From Acinetobacter ursingii DSM 16037 = CIP 107286 (GTDB lineage: Bacteria > Pseudomonadota > Gammaproteobacteria > Pseudomonadales > Moraxellaceae), in assembly GCF_000368825.1 (NCBI RefSeq), contig NZ_KB849717.1:1215601-1279600 (forward strand): DNA of 64,000 bases, given 5' to 3'. The position numbers and the translations under genes were made by a program. Positions 9,241 to 17,763 of the stretch are shown in pieces. The stretch's first letter is position 1; each line of letters opens with the position of its first letter. Under the pieces are notes generated by a model. The model ran no database searches, was not told the origin of the DNA, and saw only the letters and a program-made list of their open reading frames with translations.

Positions 9241-9804
9241 ATGAGTTTAATCAATACTGAAATCAAACCCTTTCAAGCTACTGCTTACCAAAATGGTCAA
9301 TTTATTGATATTTCTGACGCTGATCTAAAAGGAAAATGGTCTGTAGTATTTTTCTATCCTGCTGACTTTACCTTTGTGTGCCCCACTGAACTTGAAGACC
9401 TTGCCGATCAATATGCAGAATTTCAGAAGCTAGGTGTTGAGATCTATTCTGTTTCTACAGATACTCACTTCACGCATAAAGCATGGCATGATACATCAGA
9501 TGCGATTGGTAAAATCCAGTACGCCATGATTGGCGATCCGACTTGGACCATTTCTAAAAACTTTGAAGTTTTAATCGAAGCTGAAGGTCTGGCTGATCGA
9601 GGAACCTTTGTAATTGATCCAGAAGGTAAAATCCAAATCGTAGAGATCAATGCAGGGGGTATTGGTCGTGATGCTCAGGAATTACTACGCAAAGTCAAAG
9701 CAGCCGTTTATGTCTATAATCACCCGGGTGAAGTCTGCCCTGCCAAGTGGAAAGAAGGTGATGCAACGCTTGCGCCATCCATTGATCTGGTGGGTAAAAT
9801 CTAA
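9241..9804 (+). CDS. ahpC: Alkyl hydroperoxide reductase subunit C (2-Cys peroxiredoxin)
   Basis: A 187-residue typical 2-Cys peroxiredoxin that reduces H2O2 and organic peroxides in the cytoplasm. The peroxidatic C47 lies in [16 protein letters not shown] and the resolving C166 in EVCPAKW. The length equals that of the E. coli protein. The partner ahpF is not adjacent, so reduction depends on a gene elsewhere. The ATG has AAGAGGATCAAGACA upstream as ribosome binding site. The sequence CATTAAGAG occurs twice upstream (9202-9210 and 9222-9230), 20 bp apart; the second copy overlaps the ribosome binding site. A terminator follows. Confidence 0.95.
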   Translation: MSLINTEIKPFQATAYQNGQFIDISDADLKGKWSVVFFYPADFTFVCPTELEDLADQYAEFQKLGVEIYSVSTDTHFTHKAWHDTSDAIGKIQYAMIGDPTWTISKNFEVLIEAEGLADRGTFVIDPEGKIQIVEINAGGIGRDAQELLRKVKAAVYVYNHPGEVCPAKWKEGDATLAPSIDLVGKI

Positions 9805-9846
9805 ACCTGAGCCATCACATCACTGAATAGAGCTCGATCATTTTGT

Positions 9847-9880
9847 AGACCACGTCCTAACATGGAGGTGGTCTTGTTTT
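9847..9880 (+). terminator. Terminator of ahpC
   Basis: The stem AGACCAC / GTGGTCT (9847-9853 / 9868-9874), extended by TCC/GGA, is followed by TGTTTT. It sits between the convergent ahpC and lysR genes. Confidence 0.75.
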
Positions 9881-10775
9881 AAGACTCTAAGCAACACTGC
9901 TGCTTCAACACAGGAATCAGCCAACTCATAAACACATCCAGACGACGAGGTATATACTGACGATTAGGATACAGCACATTTAAAGGTAAGGCAGGACAAG
10001 TGTAATCACTTAAAATTTCTATCAATCTGCCCTGTTCCAGATCCTGACGCACATCATAATAAGGAATTTGAATAATTCCGAGTCCAGAACGTGCTGCCTG
10101 AATATAAGCCTCAGTATTATTGACACTTAATTGAGCCATTAATTTGACCCGCTCTTGCCCGTAAAAGAAGACACCCTGTTGCTCGCCTACGCCACTCGGG
10201 TAATTAATCATAATATGATTTTGTAAATCCTCTAATGTTTGCGGAACACCACAGCGCTGTAAATAAGTTGGACTGGCACAATTCACCATTGCTAACAACC
10301 CGACAGACTTGGCAATCAGACTGCTATTTTCAAGTGCTCCGACACGCACCACACAATCAACTTCTTGTTCGACCAGATTGGTTAAATGATCTGAACTATG
10401 CAGTTGAATTTTGATATCAGGATATTGTTGAAAAAAATCAGACAATGCAGGCACCACGATTTGATGCGAAATACGGCCCGGCATATCCACTTTTAAAATC
10501 CCCTGATAATCCTGATGATGAGTCTGAATCATCTGTCCAAGCAGTTGATAATCCATGAGAAGATTTTGACAATCGGGCAAAATTCGTTTTCCATCCTGAG
10601 TCAGACTCACCCGTCGTGTGGTTCGTTGAAATAATCGGACTTTGTAAAATGACTCCAAACTTTGAATGGCTGAAGTCACCGTAGATCGGGGTAAGTCCAA
10701 CCGTAATGCCGCTTCACTAAAACTTTCTCTTTTGGCAACTTCTACAAAGATTTCAAATTGCTGTAAACGATCCAT
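9879..10775 (-). CDS. LysR-family transcriptional regulator
   Basis: A 298-residue LysR-type regulator. The N-terminal winged helix-turn-helix is at about residues 1-60 (MDRLQQFEIFVEVAKRESFS, then LDLPRSTVTSAIQSLE). A periplasmic-binding-like effector domain spans about 90-290. It belongs to the subgroup close to YhjC/DmlR-type activators. It is divergent from the SDR gene with 115 bp between starts, the usual arrangement for a LysR protein that controls the neighbouring gene. An inverted pair GAACTA (10839-10844) / TAGTTC (10865-10870) lies in that gap and could be part of its binding region. The effector is unknown. Confidence 0.88.
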   Translation of the reverse strand: MDRLQQFEIFVEVAKRESFSEAALRLDLPRSTVTSAIQSLESFYKVRLFQRTTRRVSLTQDGKRILPDCQNLLMDYQLLGQMIQTHHQDYQGILKVDMPGRISHQIVVPALSDFFQQYPDIKIQLHSSDHLTNLVEQEVDCVVRVGALENSSLIAKSVGLLAMVNCASPTYLQRCGVPQTLEDLQNHIMINYPSGVGEQQGVFFYGQERVKLMAQLSVNNTEAYIQAARSGLGIIQIPYYDVRQDLEQGRLIEILSDYTCPALPLNVLYPNRQYIPRRLDVFMSWLIPVLKQQCCLES

Positions 10776-10890
10776 CTGATTGTTCGTGATTTCTGAATAG
10801 TGAAACTAAATTAGCATAATTGATGGTTACATGATTCAGAACTAGACTAATAAACATCCAAAAATAGTTCCATTAAAAGGAAAGAACATC

Positions 10891-11646
10891 ATGGCGGCAC
10901 AAACGTTAAAAGATAAAGTGGTTTTAATTACAGGCGGTGCGAAAAATTTAGGCGGACTAATCTCGCGTAAATTTGCAGAACAAGGAGCCAAACTGGCCAT
11001 TCATTACAACAGTGAATCGAGCAAAGCTGATGCAGAAAAAACCTTGGCTGAGGTGAAAGCTTTAGGTATCGATGCAATTCTGCTACAAGCAGATCTCAGT
11101 TCAATTGATCGGATTGAAGAACTTTTTGTCAAAACTAAACAACATTTTGGTGGAATAGATATTGCCATTAATACTGTAGGCCGAGTTCTTAAAAAACCGA
11201 TTGTGGATACCACCGAAGCTGAATTCGATTCGATGAGCGACATCAACTCCAAAATTGCCTATTTCTTTATTCAATCGGCAGGTCGTCATCTCAATGATGG
11301 TGGCAAAATTTGTACCATTGTGACCTCATTACTCGCAGCATATACAGGGCTTTATTCGACGTATGAGGGCTTAAAAGCACCAGTTGAACATTATACTCGC
11401 GCTGCATCTAAAGAGTTTGGTGAACGCGGTATTTCAGTGACTGCGGTGGCACCGGGTCCCATGGATACACCATTTTTCTATGGTCAGGAAGCACCAGAAG
11501 CCGTGGCTTATCATAAATCGGCTTCTGCGCTTGGCGGGCTTACCAAAATTGAAGATATCGAACCTTTAGTACGTTTTCTGGTGACAGAAGGCTGGTGGAT
11601 TACAGGTCAAACGATTTTTGCCAACGGTGGTTATACCACACGTTAA
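10891..11646 (+). CDS. Short-chain dehydrogenase/reductase
   Basis: A 251-residue classical SDR oxidoreductase. The N-terminal nucleotide site reads TGGAKNLGG, a departure from the usual TGxxxGxG spacing. The expected NNAG motif is replaced by NTVGR. The active site keeps serine in VTSLLAAY and the YxxxK pair in YEGLK, twelve residues apart as expected. The helix-6 region carries PGPMDTPF. The C terminus WWITGQTIFANGGYTT is typical. Substrate unknown. It is probably controlled by the divergent LysR gene. The RBS AAAAGGAAAG lies before the ATG. Confidence 0.88.
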   Translation: MAAQTLKDKVVLITGGAKNLGGLISRKFAEQGAKLAIHYNSESSKADAEKTLAEVKALGIDAILLQADLSSIDRIEELFVKTKQHFGGIDIAINTVGRVLKKPIVDTTEAEFDSMSDINSKIAYFFIQSAGRHLNDGGKICTIVTSLLAAYTGLYSTYEGLKAPVEHYTRAASKEFGERGISVTAVAPGPMDTPFFYGQEAPEAVAYHKSASALGGLTKIEDIEPLVRFLVTEGWWITGQTIFANGGYTTR

Positions 11647-11664
11647 TCAAACTATCTTTTATAG

Positions 11665-11695
11665 GCTGAGGGCCCTCTTTCCTCAGCTTTTTTTT
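11665..11695 (+). terminator. Terminator between the SDR gene and fecR
   Basis: The stem GCTGAGG / CCTCAGC (11665-11671 / 11681-11687) with a 9-nt loop is followed by eight T. The T-run touches the stop codon of the convergent fecR-like gene. Confidence 0.88.
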
Positions 11696-12677
11696 ATGGT
11701 TGTAGAGCGATGCGATTCTGTTGATTATGCACAACGTTAAAATGATAAGTAGTTTGCAACATATTCAATGTTCTGGATAAGTCCTGAGTAGAATACGCAC
11801 CAGAAACCAGAATTTTTTCCAGACTAGGGTCAATATCAATTTGTTGTTGATGATAGCGGGATAACTCAGTGATAAATTGTTTTAACGACATACTATGTAC
11901 CACCAAAAGCTGCTGTCGCCAGAGTAGTGGCATATCACTATAATTTTCGTGATAGATCTGTTGTGCATCAAATCTCACGGTATGCTGTGCAGCAATATCC
12001 TGATAATCGGTAGCATAACGTGGTTGGGTACGTACAATACCCTGTTTGACGATCAGTTCAGTCTGGGTTGTTAAATGGCGCACATTAAACACCGTTCCCA
12101 GTGCCAATAAATCTCCATCTGCGGTATGTACCGTAAATGGTCGCTGCTGAATATCCTGATGTGTTTCAATATAAATTTCACCACGAGCAAGCTCAATACG
12201 GCGTTGATTGGCATTGTATTTCACACGAATCTTACTCTGACTATTTAGCCAAACTTGGCTGCCATCAGCCAAACTGAGCTGTTGCTGCTCTCCTATTTGC
12301 GTCTTATAAATATCAACCGAGTCAAAACAGAATAGATCAGGTGCATAGTCTTGTTGACGAATTCCCTGCACCGCATAAAGCGCAATGCATAGCGCAAACA
12401 AAATGAGGCTAAATTTAGTCGCAAATTGTGGTTTTGACTTGAGTTGCTGCATGGTTTGAGCCATGACCGTCTTGGGAACTAGACCTAATTTTTCATCAAA
12501 CATGATGACATTTGCCCAGACCTCTTGATGCAATACGTCAGCAGCTAGCCATTGATCAAAGCATGTTTTTTGCTTTGCATCCAAAGCCTGTTCCTGCATC
12601 TGCATATACCATTCAGCAGCTTCACGATAGGCACGCTGTCTAGCACGATCTATTTTAGTCTTTAAAGGGATATTCAT
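11694..12677 (-). CDS. fecR: FecR-family iron-signalling anti-sigma/sigma regulator
   Basis: A 327-residue inner-membrane regulator. The cytoplasmic N-terminal domain (DUF4880 type) covers about 15-60 and includes DAKQKTCFDQWLAADVLHQEVW. A single membrane helix spans about 88-105. The periplasmic part is the FecR domain (about 130-230, with LADGSQVWLNSQSKIRV) and a C-terminal STN-like domain that contacts the receptor. It relays receptor occupancy to the sigma factor encoded 27 bp upstream. Together with the divergent receptor gene it forms a cell-surface signalling unit. The symbol is given by family. Confidence 0.88.
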   Translation of the reverse strand: MNIPLKTKIDRARQRAYREAAEWYMQMQEQALDAKQKTCFDQWLAADVLHQEVWANVIMFDEKLGLVPKTVMAQTMQQLKSKPQFATKFSLILFALCIALYAVQGIRQQDYAPDLFCFDSVDIYKTQIGEQQQLSLADGSQVWLNSQSKIRVKYNANQRRIELARGEIYIETHQDIQQRPFTVHTADGDLLALGTVFNVRHLTTQTELIVKQGIVRTQPRYATDYQDIAAQHTVRFDAQQIYHENYSDMPLLWRQQLLVVHSMSLKQFITELSRYHQQQIDIDPSLEKILVSGAYSTQDLSRTLNMLQTTYHFNVVHNQQNRIALQP

Positions 12678-12704
12678 ATAACAGCCAAAATATTAAAACT
12701 GGCA

Positions 12705-13223
12705 TCATTCCATCGCCATAAAGCAAGCTGCCATGGCATGGGTTAAATCACGCTTAATCGTTGAAATTGAGATATCAAGTTGTTGTGCAATTTGGGCATA
12801 ATTTAAACCCTGTAATTGTGACAGCATAAACACCTGCTTCTGCCGTTCTGGTAGTGCGTCGATAATGTCACATAACTCACATAAGGTTTCGATCCATAAC
12901 ATCTGCTCTTCTAGAGAAATGCTATGTTCAGGATAAGCGTCGGCTAAAGCACTCAAATAGGCTTGTTCAATTTTTTTGCGTCGATACAAATTAAACATCA
13001 AGCTTTTGGCGATAGTCGTCAGTAACGCCCGAGGCTCATAATAATAATAGTCAGCGTAACGGCTCATAATTTTGACAAAAGTATCCTGAGTCAAATCGGC
13101 TGCATCACAGTGATTACTCATTTTTTTACACAGCCAAGCATATAACCATGATTGATGTTCGCGATATAAACCATCAATGTGTTGATTGACTTGTTGTTTT
13201 GTCAAAATCTGATCGGAAAGCAT
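12705..13223 (-). CDS. fecI: FecI-type ECF sigma factor
   Basis: A 172-residue extracytoplasmic-function sigma factor of the iron-starvation group. Sigma region 2 spans about 18-85 (CDAADLTQDTFVKIM). Region 4 spans about 118-165 (LPERQKQVFMLSQLQGLNYAQIA, then ISISTIKRDL). It should direct transcription of the divergent TonB-dependent receptor gene when FecR signals. A Fur-box-like sequence lies 17 bp before its start, implying repression when iron is sufficient. It is followed by fecR in the same direction. Confidence 0.92.
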   Translation of the reverse strand: MLSDQILTKQQVNQHIDGLYREHQSWLYAWLCKKMSNHCDAADLTQDTFVKIMSRYADYYYYEPRALLTTIAKSLMFNLYRRKKIEQAYLSALADAYPEHSISLEEQMLWIETLCELCDIIDALPERQKQVFMLSQLQGLNYAQIAQQLDISISTIKRDLTHAMAACFMAME

Positions 13224-13239
13224 CTTGCTAAACCAAAGA

Positions 13240-13258
13240 GAAAATAATAATAATTATC
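13240..13258. promoter_or_regulatory. Fur box upstream of fecI
   Basis: The 19-mer at 13240-13258 (ending TAATAATTATC) matches the classic consensus GATAATGATAATCATTATC at 16 of 19 positions by direct comparison. It lies in the fecI promoter region, in the gap shared with the divergent receptor gene. Fur repression of fecIR operons is established in other bacteria; here it is inferred. Confidence 0.72.
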
Positions 13259-13437
13259 GATACTATGTGACGTTTTGTAAATAACTTAATCTTTATAATT
13301 TTTAAAACTATAAATTTCATAAAGTTAATCAAAATAAAAAAATAAATAACGAATCTATGAGCTGTTTTTGATTCTCAGGTGATAAGGCTATAAGCAGAAC
13401 ATCTTTTGATCACAGACAATTTTTATGGGGAATCTTC

Positions 13438-15906
13438 ATGTCAGCAGTATCTACTACACTTTTTCGATTTAAAAGTCCTTTAACCATCGCCATCCATTCG
13501 ATCATGCTAGGCACCTTATTCAGTAGTTTTTCAACAATCTCTTTAGCCGCAGAAACAACCCCTGTTTTATCTAAGACTCAGTCTGTTCAAATTCGCGCAG
13601 GGAATCTAGATCAAGCTCTGGCACTATTTGCAGGCCAAACCAATTCAGAACTTTCTTATGATCCAATATTGGTCGCAGGTAAAAAGACACAAGGCTTAAA
13701 TGGTCAATATACATTTGAACAAGGGATTACCCAATTATTAAAAGGAACTGGCTTAACTTTAGTGAAGCGTCAGGATGGTACGTGGGGCATCATTAATTCA
13801 AAAACTCAACCGCGTGAAGTGGGTCAGTTACAGTCGATTCATTCAACTGCAACACAGCAAGGTCAGAGATCTAATTCTGCACAGCTTCCACTGATAACAG
13901 TGACAGCAGACAATCCAACTTATACCTCACGTAAATCCACCAGTGCGACCAAGCTCAATCTGTCCCAGAAAGAAACGCCTCAATCTATTTCAGTCATTAC
14001 CAGTCAACAGATACAAGACCAACATCTGACCTCGCTTGAAGATGTCATGGATCAAACGCCAGGTATTTCAGCCTTCAAACAAGGACAACGCGCCGCAGGC
14101 TATCGTACCTTTAGTGCTCGTGGTTTTTCCATTTCAAACTATTTACGCGATGGTATTCCCACGTCTTATGGGGCAACTTATGGCAAGGATATTGCCGCAT
14201 TAGAAAATTCGGCAATCTATGAAAAAATTGAAGTCATTCGTGGTTCAACAGGATTAACCACTGGCTCAGGAAATCCAGCCGCCAGTATTAATTTAGTCCG
14301 GAAAAGACCAACTGATGATCTAAAAGGCTCTGTCCAAGTTTCAGCAGGGTTGTGGAACAATTATAGCAGCACAGTAGACGTATCAGGCCCACTGGATCAA
14401 TCAGGTGATCTTAAAGGAAGAATGGTCATGTCCGCTCAGGAGGGAGACAACTGGCAAGATCGCTATGATTTTTCCGACAAACTCATATATGGTGCATTGG
14501 ATTATGATGTCAGCGATAAAACGGTACTGACCAGTGCGTTAACTTATGAAAAAACACGTGCCAATGACGCAACAGCACAAGGTTTCCCTTTTTATACCCG
14601 AACCCAGACGGGTGTAATTAATTCAGTACAGACCATCTTTGACCGAAAGGATAATCCTGCAACAGATTTCGCCTATTCAGATACGGAACGTCTAAATATA
14701 CTGGCAGGTGTCGAACACCAGTTTAATGACAACTGGAAAGGCGTTGCAAATTATAGCTACTCTGACTCGGAAATGGATCGTGTGGTGGGTGTGGCAGGTT
14801 CAACTTTCTTTGATCCAGACAAGGATCGAATGTCTATTGTCTATGGTCGTATTTATACTGCCCCTAAAGTCCATTCTTTAGACTTGTATACAACAGGGAA
14901 ATTTACAGCATTCGACCATGAACATACGCTTTCATTTGGTGTAAATGGCTACACCCTCACAGATAAAAACTTATTTAAACTGGCTCGTAATGGCGTTGCA
15001 TCCATTTCAAACTGGAATGGACAACCGATTAGTTACGGAGATATTCCATCCAAAGACTTGGCAACTGATGTTGACTCGAAACAACTGGGTATTTTTGGCG
15101 CGGCAAATCTGCAACTACTTGACCCGCTAAAATTAGTTTTAGGTAGCCGTTTGAGTTATTGGGAGCGTGACAATGGCCCAGAGAACAAACAAAAAGAAAA
15201 TGGCGTGTTCACCCCTTATGCAGGTTTAATCTACGACATTAATCATTATCTATCTGCGTATGCCAGTTATACTTCGATTTTTAACCCATCATCACGCAAA
15301 GATATTGACAATAATTACCTCGATCCAGAACAAGGAAATACCTCTGAATTCGGTTTAAAATCTGAATTTTACGATGGTCTACTGAATACCAGTCTGGCTT
15401 ATTTTATCTCAAAAATGGATACCTCGGTGGTTGGTGGTACTCAAGCAGATGGCTCGACCTATTATGTTCAAGCCAACGACACGAAAACCAAAGGCTGGGA
15501 ATTGACCGTTGCAGGTGAAATCCTACCAAACTGGAATATTCAGGCAGGCTATACTTATACGGATGCCAAAGACAATAATGGTATTCGCTTAAATGCAGCA
15601 GAAATTCCTAAACAATTATTCAAATTATTTACCAGTTATAAAATTAATCAATTGACTGTCGGTGCTGGTGTGAATTGGCAAAGTGAAATATACAGTCAAG
15701 TTGCAAATCTAAAACCTTTGCAGCTACAGGAAGATCGACAAAAATCGTATGCACTGGTGAATGCGATGGCAAAATATCAAATTAATAAAGATATGGACGT
15801 TCGTATCAATTTGACCAATCTATTTGATAAAGAATATAAACAAAGCGTTTATAACGTCTATGGCGATCCAAGAAACTTTACCGCAACATTCACCTATAAA
15901 TTCTAA
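13438..15906 (+). CDS. TonB-dependent siderophore receptor with N-terminal signalling (STN) domain
   Basis: An 822-residue outer-membrane transducer/receptor for a ferric siderophore. A signal peptide ends near residue 38 (SLAA). The STN domain spans about 48-118 (IRAGNLDQALALFAGQTN, then QGLNGQYTFEQGI), which is the part that talks to FecR. A plug domain covers about 170-290 and includes ETPQSISVI and IEVIRGSTGL. A 22-strand barrel follows, ending with the C-terminal aromatic residue in FTYKF. Its neighbours fecI-fecR are divergent. The exact siderophore is not evident; the ferrichrome/FoxA/FpvA-type STN architecture is clear. Confidence 0.92.
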   Translation: MSAVSTTLFRFKSPLTIAIHSIMLGTLFSSFSTISLAAETTPVLSKTQSVQIRAGNLDQALALFAGQTNSELSYDPILVAGKKTQGLNGQYTFEQGITQLLKGTGLTLVKRQDGTWGIINSKTQPREVGQLQSIHSTATQQGQRSNSAQLPLITVTADNPTYTSRKSTSATKLNLSQKETPQSISVITSQQIQDQHLTSLEDVMDQTPGISAFKQGQRAAGYRTFSARGFSISNYLRDGIPTSYGATYGKDIAALENSAIYEKIEVIRGSTGLTTGSGNPAASINLVRKRPTDDLKGSVQVSAGLWNNYSSTVDVSGPLDQSGDLKGRMVMSAQEGDNWQDRYDFSDKLIYGALDYDVSDKTVLTSALTYEKTRANDATAQGFPFYTRTQTGVINSVQTIFDRKDNPATDFAYSDTERLNILAGVEHQFNDNWKGVANYSYSDSEMDRVVGVAGSTFFDPDKDRMSIVYGRIYTAPKVHSLDLYTTGKFTAFDHEHTLSFGVNGYTLTDKNLFKLARNGVASISNWNGQPISYGDIPSKDLATDVDSKQLGIFGAANLQLLDPLKLVLGSRLSYWERDNGPENKQKENGVFTPYAGLIYDINHYLSAYASYTSIFNPSSRKDIDNNYLDPEQGNTSEFGLKSEFYDGLLNTSLAYFISKMDTSVVGGTQADGSTYYVQANDTKTKGWELTVAGEILPNWNIQAGYTYTDAKDNNGIRLNAAEIPKQLFKLFTSYKINQLTVGAGVNWQSEIYSQVANLKPLQLQEDRQKSYALVNAMAKYQINKDMDVRINLTNLFDKEYKQSVYNVYGDPRNFTATFTYKF

Positions 15907-15918
15907 ATAATCAAAATG

Positions 15919-15971
15919 AGAGCACCCCCAATCAGAATGAATTTCACTGATTTTGGGGCGCTCTTTATTTT
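15919..15971 (+). terminator. Terminator of the siderophore receptor gene
   Basis: A long stem AGAGC-a-CCCCCAATCAG (15919-15935) / CTGATTTTGGGGCGCTCT (15947-15964) is followed by a T-rich tail. It sits between the receptor gene and the convergent hemW. Confidence 0.85.
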
Positions 15972-15997
15972 CAGGATCTGTGTTTTTTATTGCAAGA

Positions 15998-17161
15998 TTA
16001 CAAAAAAGCATCAAGTACCGAGTTTAAGAACAAATGTCCCTGTTCCGTACAGGCAATACGTTCAGAATCAGCGACAAGTAATTTTTTCTGACGCAAACCA
16101 TTTAGGGCAGGTTCTATTTCAGACAGGGATAAACCTGTGCGCTGTTCATAAAAATAGGTTGGCACACCCTCATTTAGACGTAACGCGTTCATCATAAATT
16201 CAAATGGCAATTCATCTACCTCAATCCGTTTCCATTGACCATGTTCAGCGGGTACTTTGGCGAGATAATCCTTAGGCAATCGGGTTTTTTGAAAACGATA
16301 AATGCCGTCAGATTGAGTCACTTTACCGTGCGCTCCTGCCCCGATCGCCAGATAATCGCCAAATTGCCAGTAATTTAAATTATGGGCAGACGGTCGCTCT
16401 TTACGCCATGCCGAAACCTCATAATTGATAAAGCCCTGTGCTTTTAAATATTGCTCGCCTTGTAATTGAATCTGTTCAAGGGTTTCATCCTGTGGCAAGA
16501 CAGGTTGTGTTCTGAAAAATACGGTATTCGGTTCAATCGTGAGTTGATACCAACTGATATGCGTTGCGCCATGTTCAGTTGCAATCTTTAAATCAAGTAA
16601 TGCCTGCTCTAAAGTTTGCTCAGGTAAGCCATGCATTAAATCAACATTAACACGCTCAAAACCTGCCTGTTTTGCCAGTTGAATCGCCTCAATCGCATTG
16701 GCAGAACTATGAATACGTCCCAATCGTTGTAAATGCTCCTGATTGAAACTTTGCACCCCAATTGACAAGCGATTAATCCCAGATTTTAAATAATCAGCAA
16801 AAGGATCATGTTCCACTGTTCCCGGATTAGCTTCCAAGGTAATTTCACAGCCTTGTTCAAACTCAAGCAAAGATCGTAATTGTGTAAATAACCATTGATA
16901 ACCTTGTGCCGAAATCAGCGAAGGCGTTCCTCCACCGATGAACACACTGTGAATTTTACGTCCTTGAGCAAAATCAAGCTGTGTTTGAAAATCAGCCACT
17001 AATGCCTTTAAGTATTGTTGTTCAAGTTCCAATGACAATGCACCGTTGGGTACAGCATGCGAATTGAAGTCACAGTAAGGACATTTACGCACACACCACG
17101 GCATATGAATATATAAAGAAAGTGGAATTTGGGTAGGATCAAGTAAACCAGTCAAGAACAA
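15998..17161 (-). CDS. hemW: Radical SAM heme chaperone HemW
   Basis: A 387-residue radical SAM protein. The [4Fe-4S] motif CVRKCPYC has C23, C27 and C30 plus a following FNSH. The GGGTP motif (IGGGTPSL) and the C-terminal HemN-like domain (about 300-380) are present. Homologues once called coproporphyrinogen oxidase lack that activity and act as heme-transfer chaperones; the CxxxCxxC form with a short N terminus fits HemW rather than HemN. It is divergent from a small transporter gene and converges with the receptor gene. Confidence 0.92.
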   Translation of the reverse strand: MFLTGLLDPTQIPLSLYIHMPWCVRKCPYCDFNSHAVPNGALSLELEQQYLKALVADFQTQLDFAQGRKIHSVFIGGGTPSLISAQGYQWLFTQLRSLLEFEQGCEITLEANPGTVEHDPFADYLKSGINRLSIGVQSFNQEHLQRLGRIHSSANAIEAIQLAKQAGFERVNVDLMHGLPEQTLEQALLDLKIATEHGATHISWYQLTIEPNTVFFRTQPVLPQDETLEQIQLQGEQYLKAQGFINYEVSAWRKERPSAHNLNYWQFGDYLAIGAGAHGKVTQSDGIYRFQKTRLPKDYLAKVPAEHGQWKRIEVDELPFEFMMNALRLNEGVPTYFYEQRTGLSLSEIEPALNGLRQKKLLVADSERIACTEQGHLFLNSVLDAFL

Positions 17162-17275
17162 CGCTCAGGCAATACAACTGCATTAGTGTAACATGACTAC
17201 CGCAATTCGTTGTGCCGAAGCGCGTTGAATTGCTTTAGACTGAAGTGAAATGAAGAATAATGACATGGAAAAACA

Positions 17276-17737
17276 ATGCTCAAAATTAGTTCACAGTTGC
17301 TATTCTTTTTACCTCTAGCGCTAGGGATTGGCGTTGCGATGGCGATTCAAACGGCATTAAACACGCAGTTACGTAGTTATCTACATTCACCTTTACAAGC
17401 TGCTTTTTTATCTTTTTTAGTCGGTACAATTTTATTGGCGCTGATGGTTTTATTACAAAATCAGCCTAAACCTTCATTGCAACAACTCAGCCAAATCCCA
17501 TGGTTTTTGTGGCTTGGTGGTTTTTTAGGGGTTTATGCGATTAGCCTGAGCATTTATACTGCACCCAAATTGGGTTTTCTCACATTATCTGGATTGATTA
17601 TTTTTGGCCAACTGGCAATGTCATTATTGTTAGATCATTTTGGCTGGCTCGGGACAGAGAAAATGCCTGTCAATTGGCAACGCCTACTTGGGGCGATCAT
17701 CATTTTCGTTGGAGTCTTGTTGACCTTACAACGATAA
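17276..17737 (+). CDS. YdcZ-type DMT family membrane protein
   Basis: A 153-residue protein with about five membrane segments (roughly 7-25, 38-58, 75-92, 97-115 and 132-150), of the YdcZ (DUF606) branch of the drug/metabolite transporter superfamily. The motifs GIGVAMAIQTALNTQLR near the start and AIIIFVGVLLTL at the end are typical. Such short forms work as dimers of half-transporters. Substrate unknown. The MATE pump gene starts 26 bp downstream on the same strand, so the two are probably co-transcribed. Confidence 0.8.
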   Translation: MLKISSQLLFFLPLALGIGVAMAIQTALNTQLRSYLHSPLQAAFLSFLVGTILLALMVLLQNQPKPSLQQLSQIPWFLWLGGFLGVYAISLSIYTAPKLGFLTLSGLIIFGQLAMSLLLDHFGWLGTEKMPVNWQRLLGAIIIFVGVLLTLQR

Positions 17738-17763
17738 TTTTCTTTTATAGATGAGTATTTTTT

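Noticed and set aside
10839..10870. GAACTA/TAGTTC inverted pair as a defined LysR operator
   Set aside because: The 20-bp spacing and six-base arms are too weak to call; mentioned only in the LysR entry.
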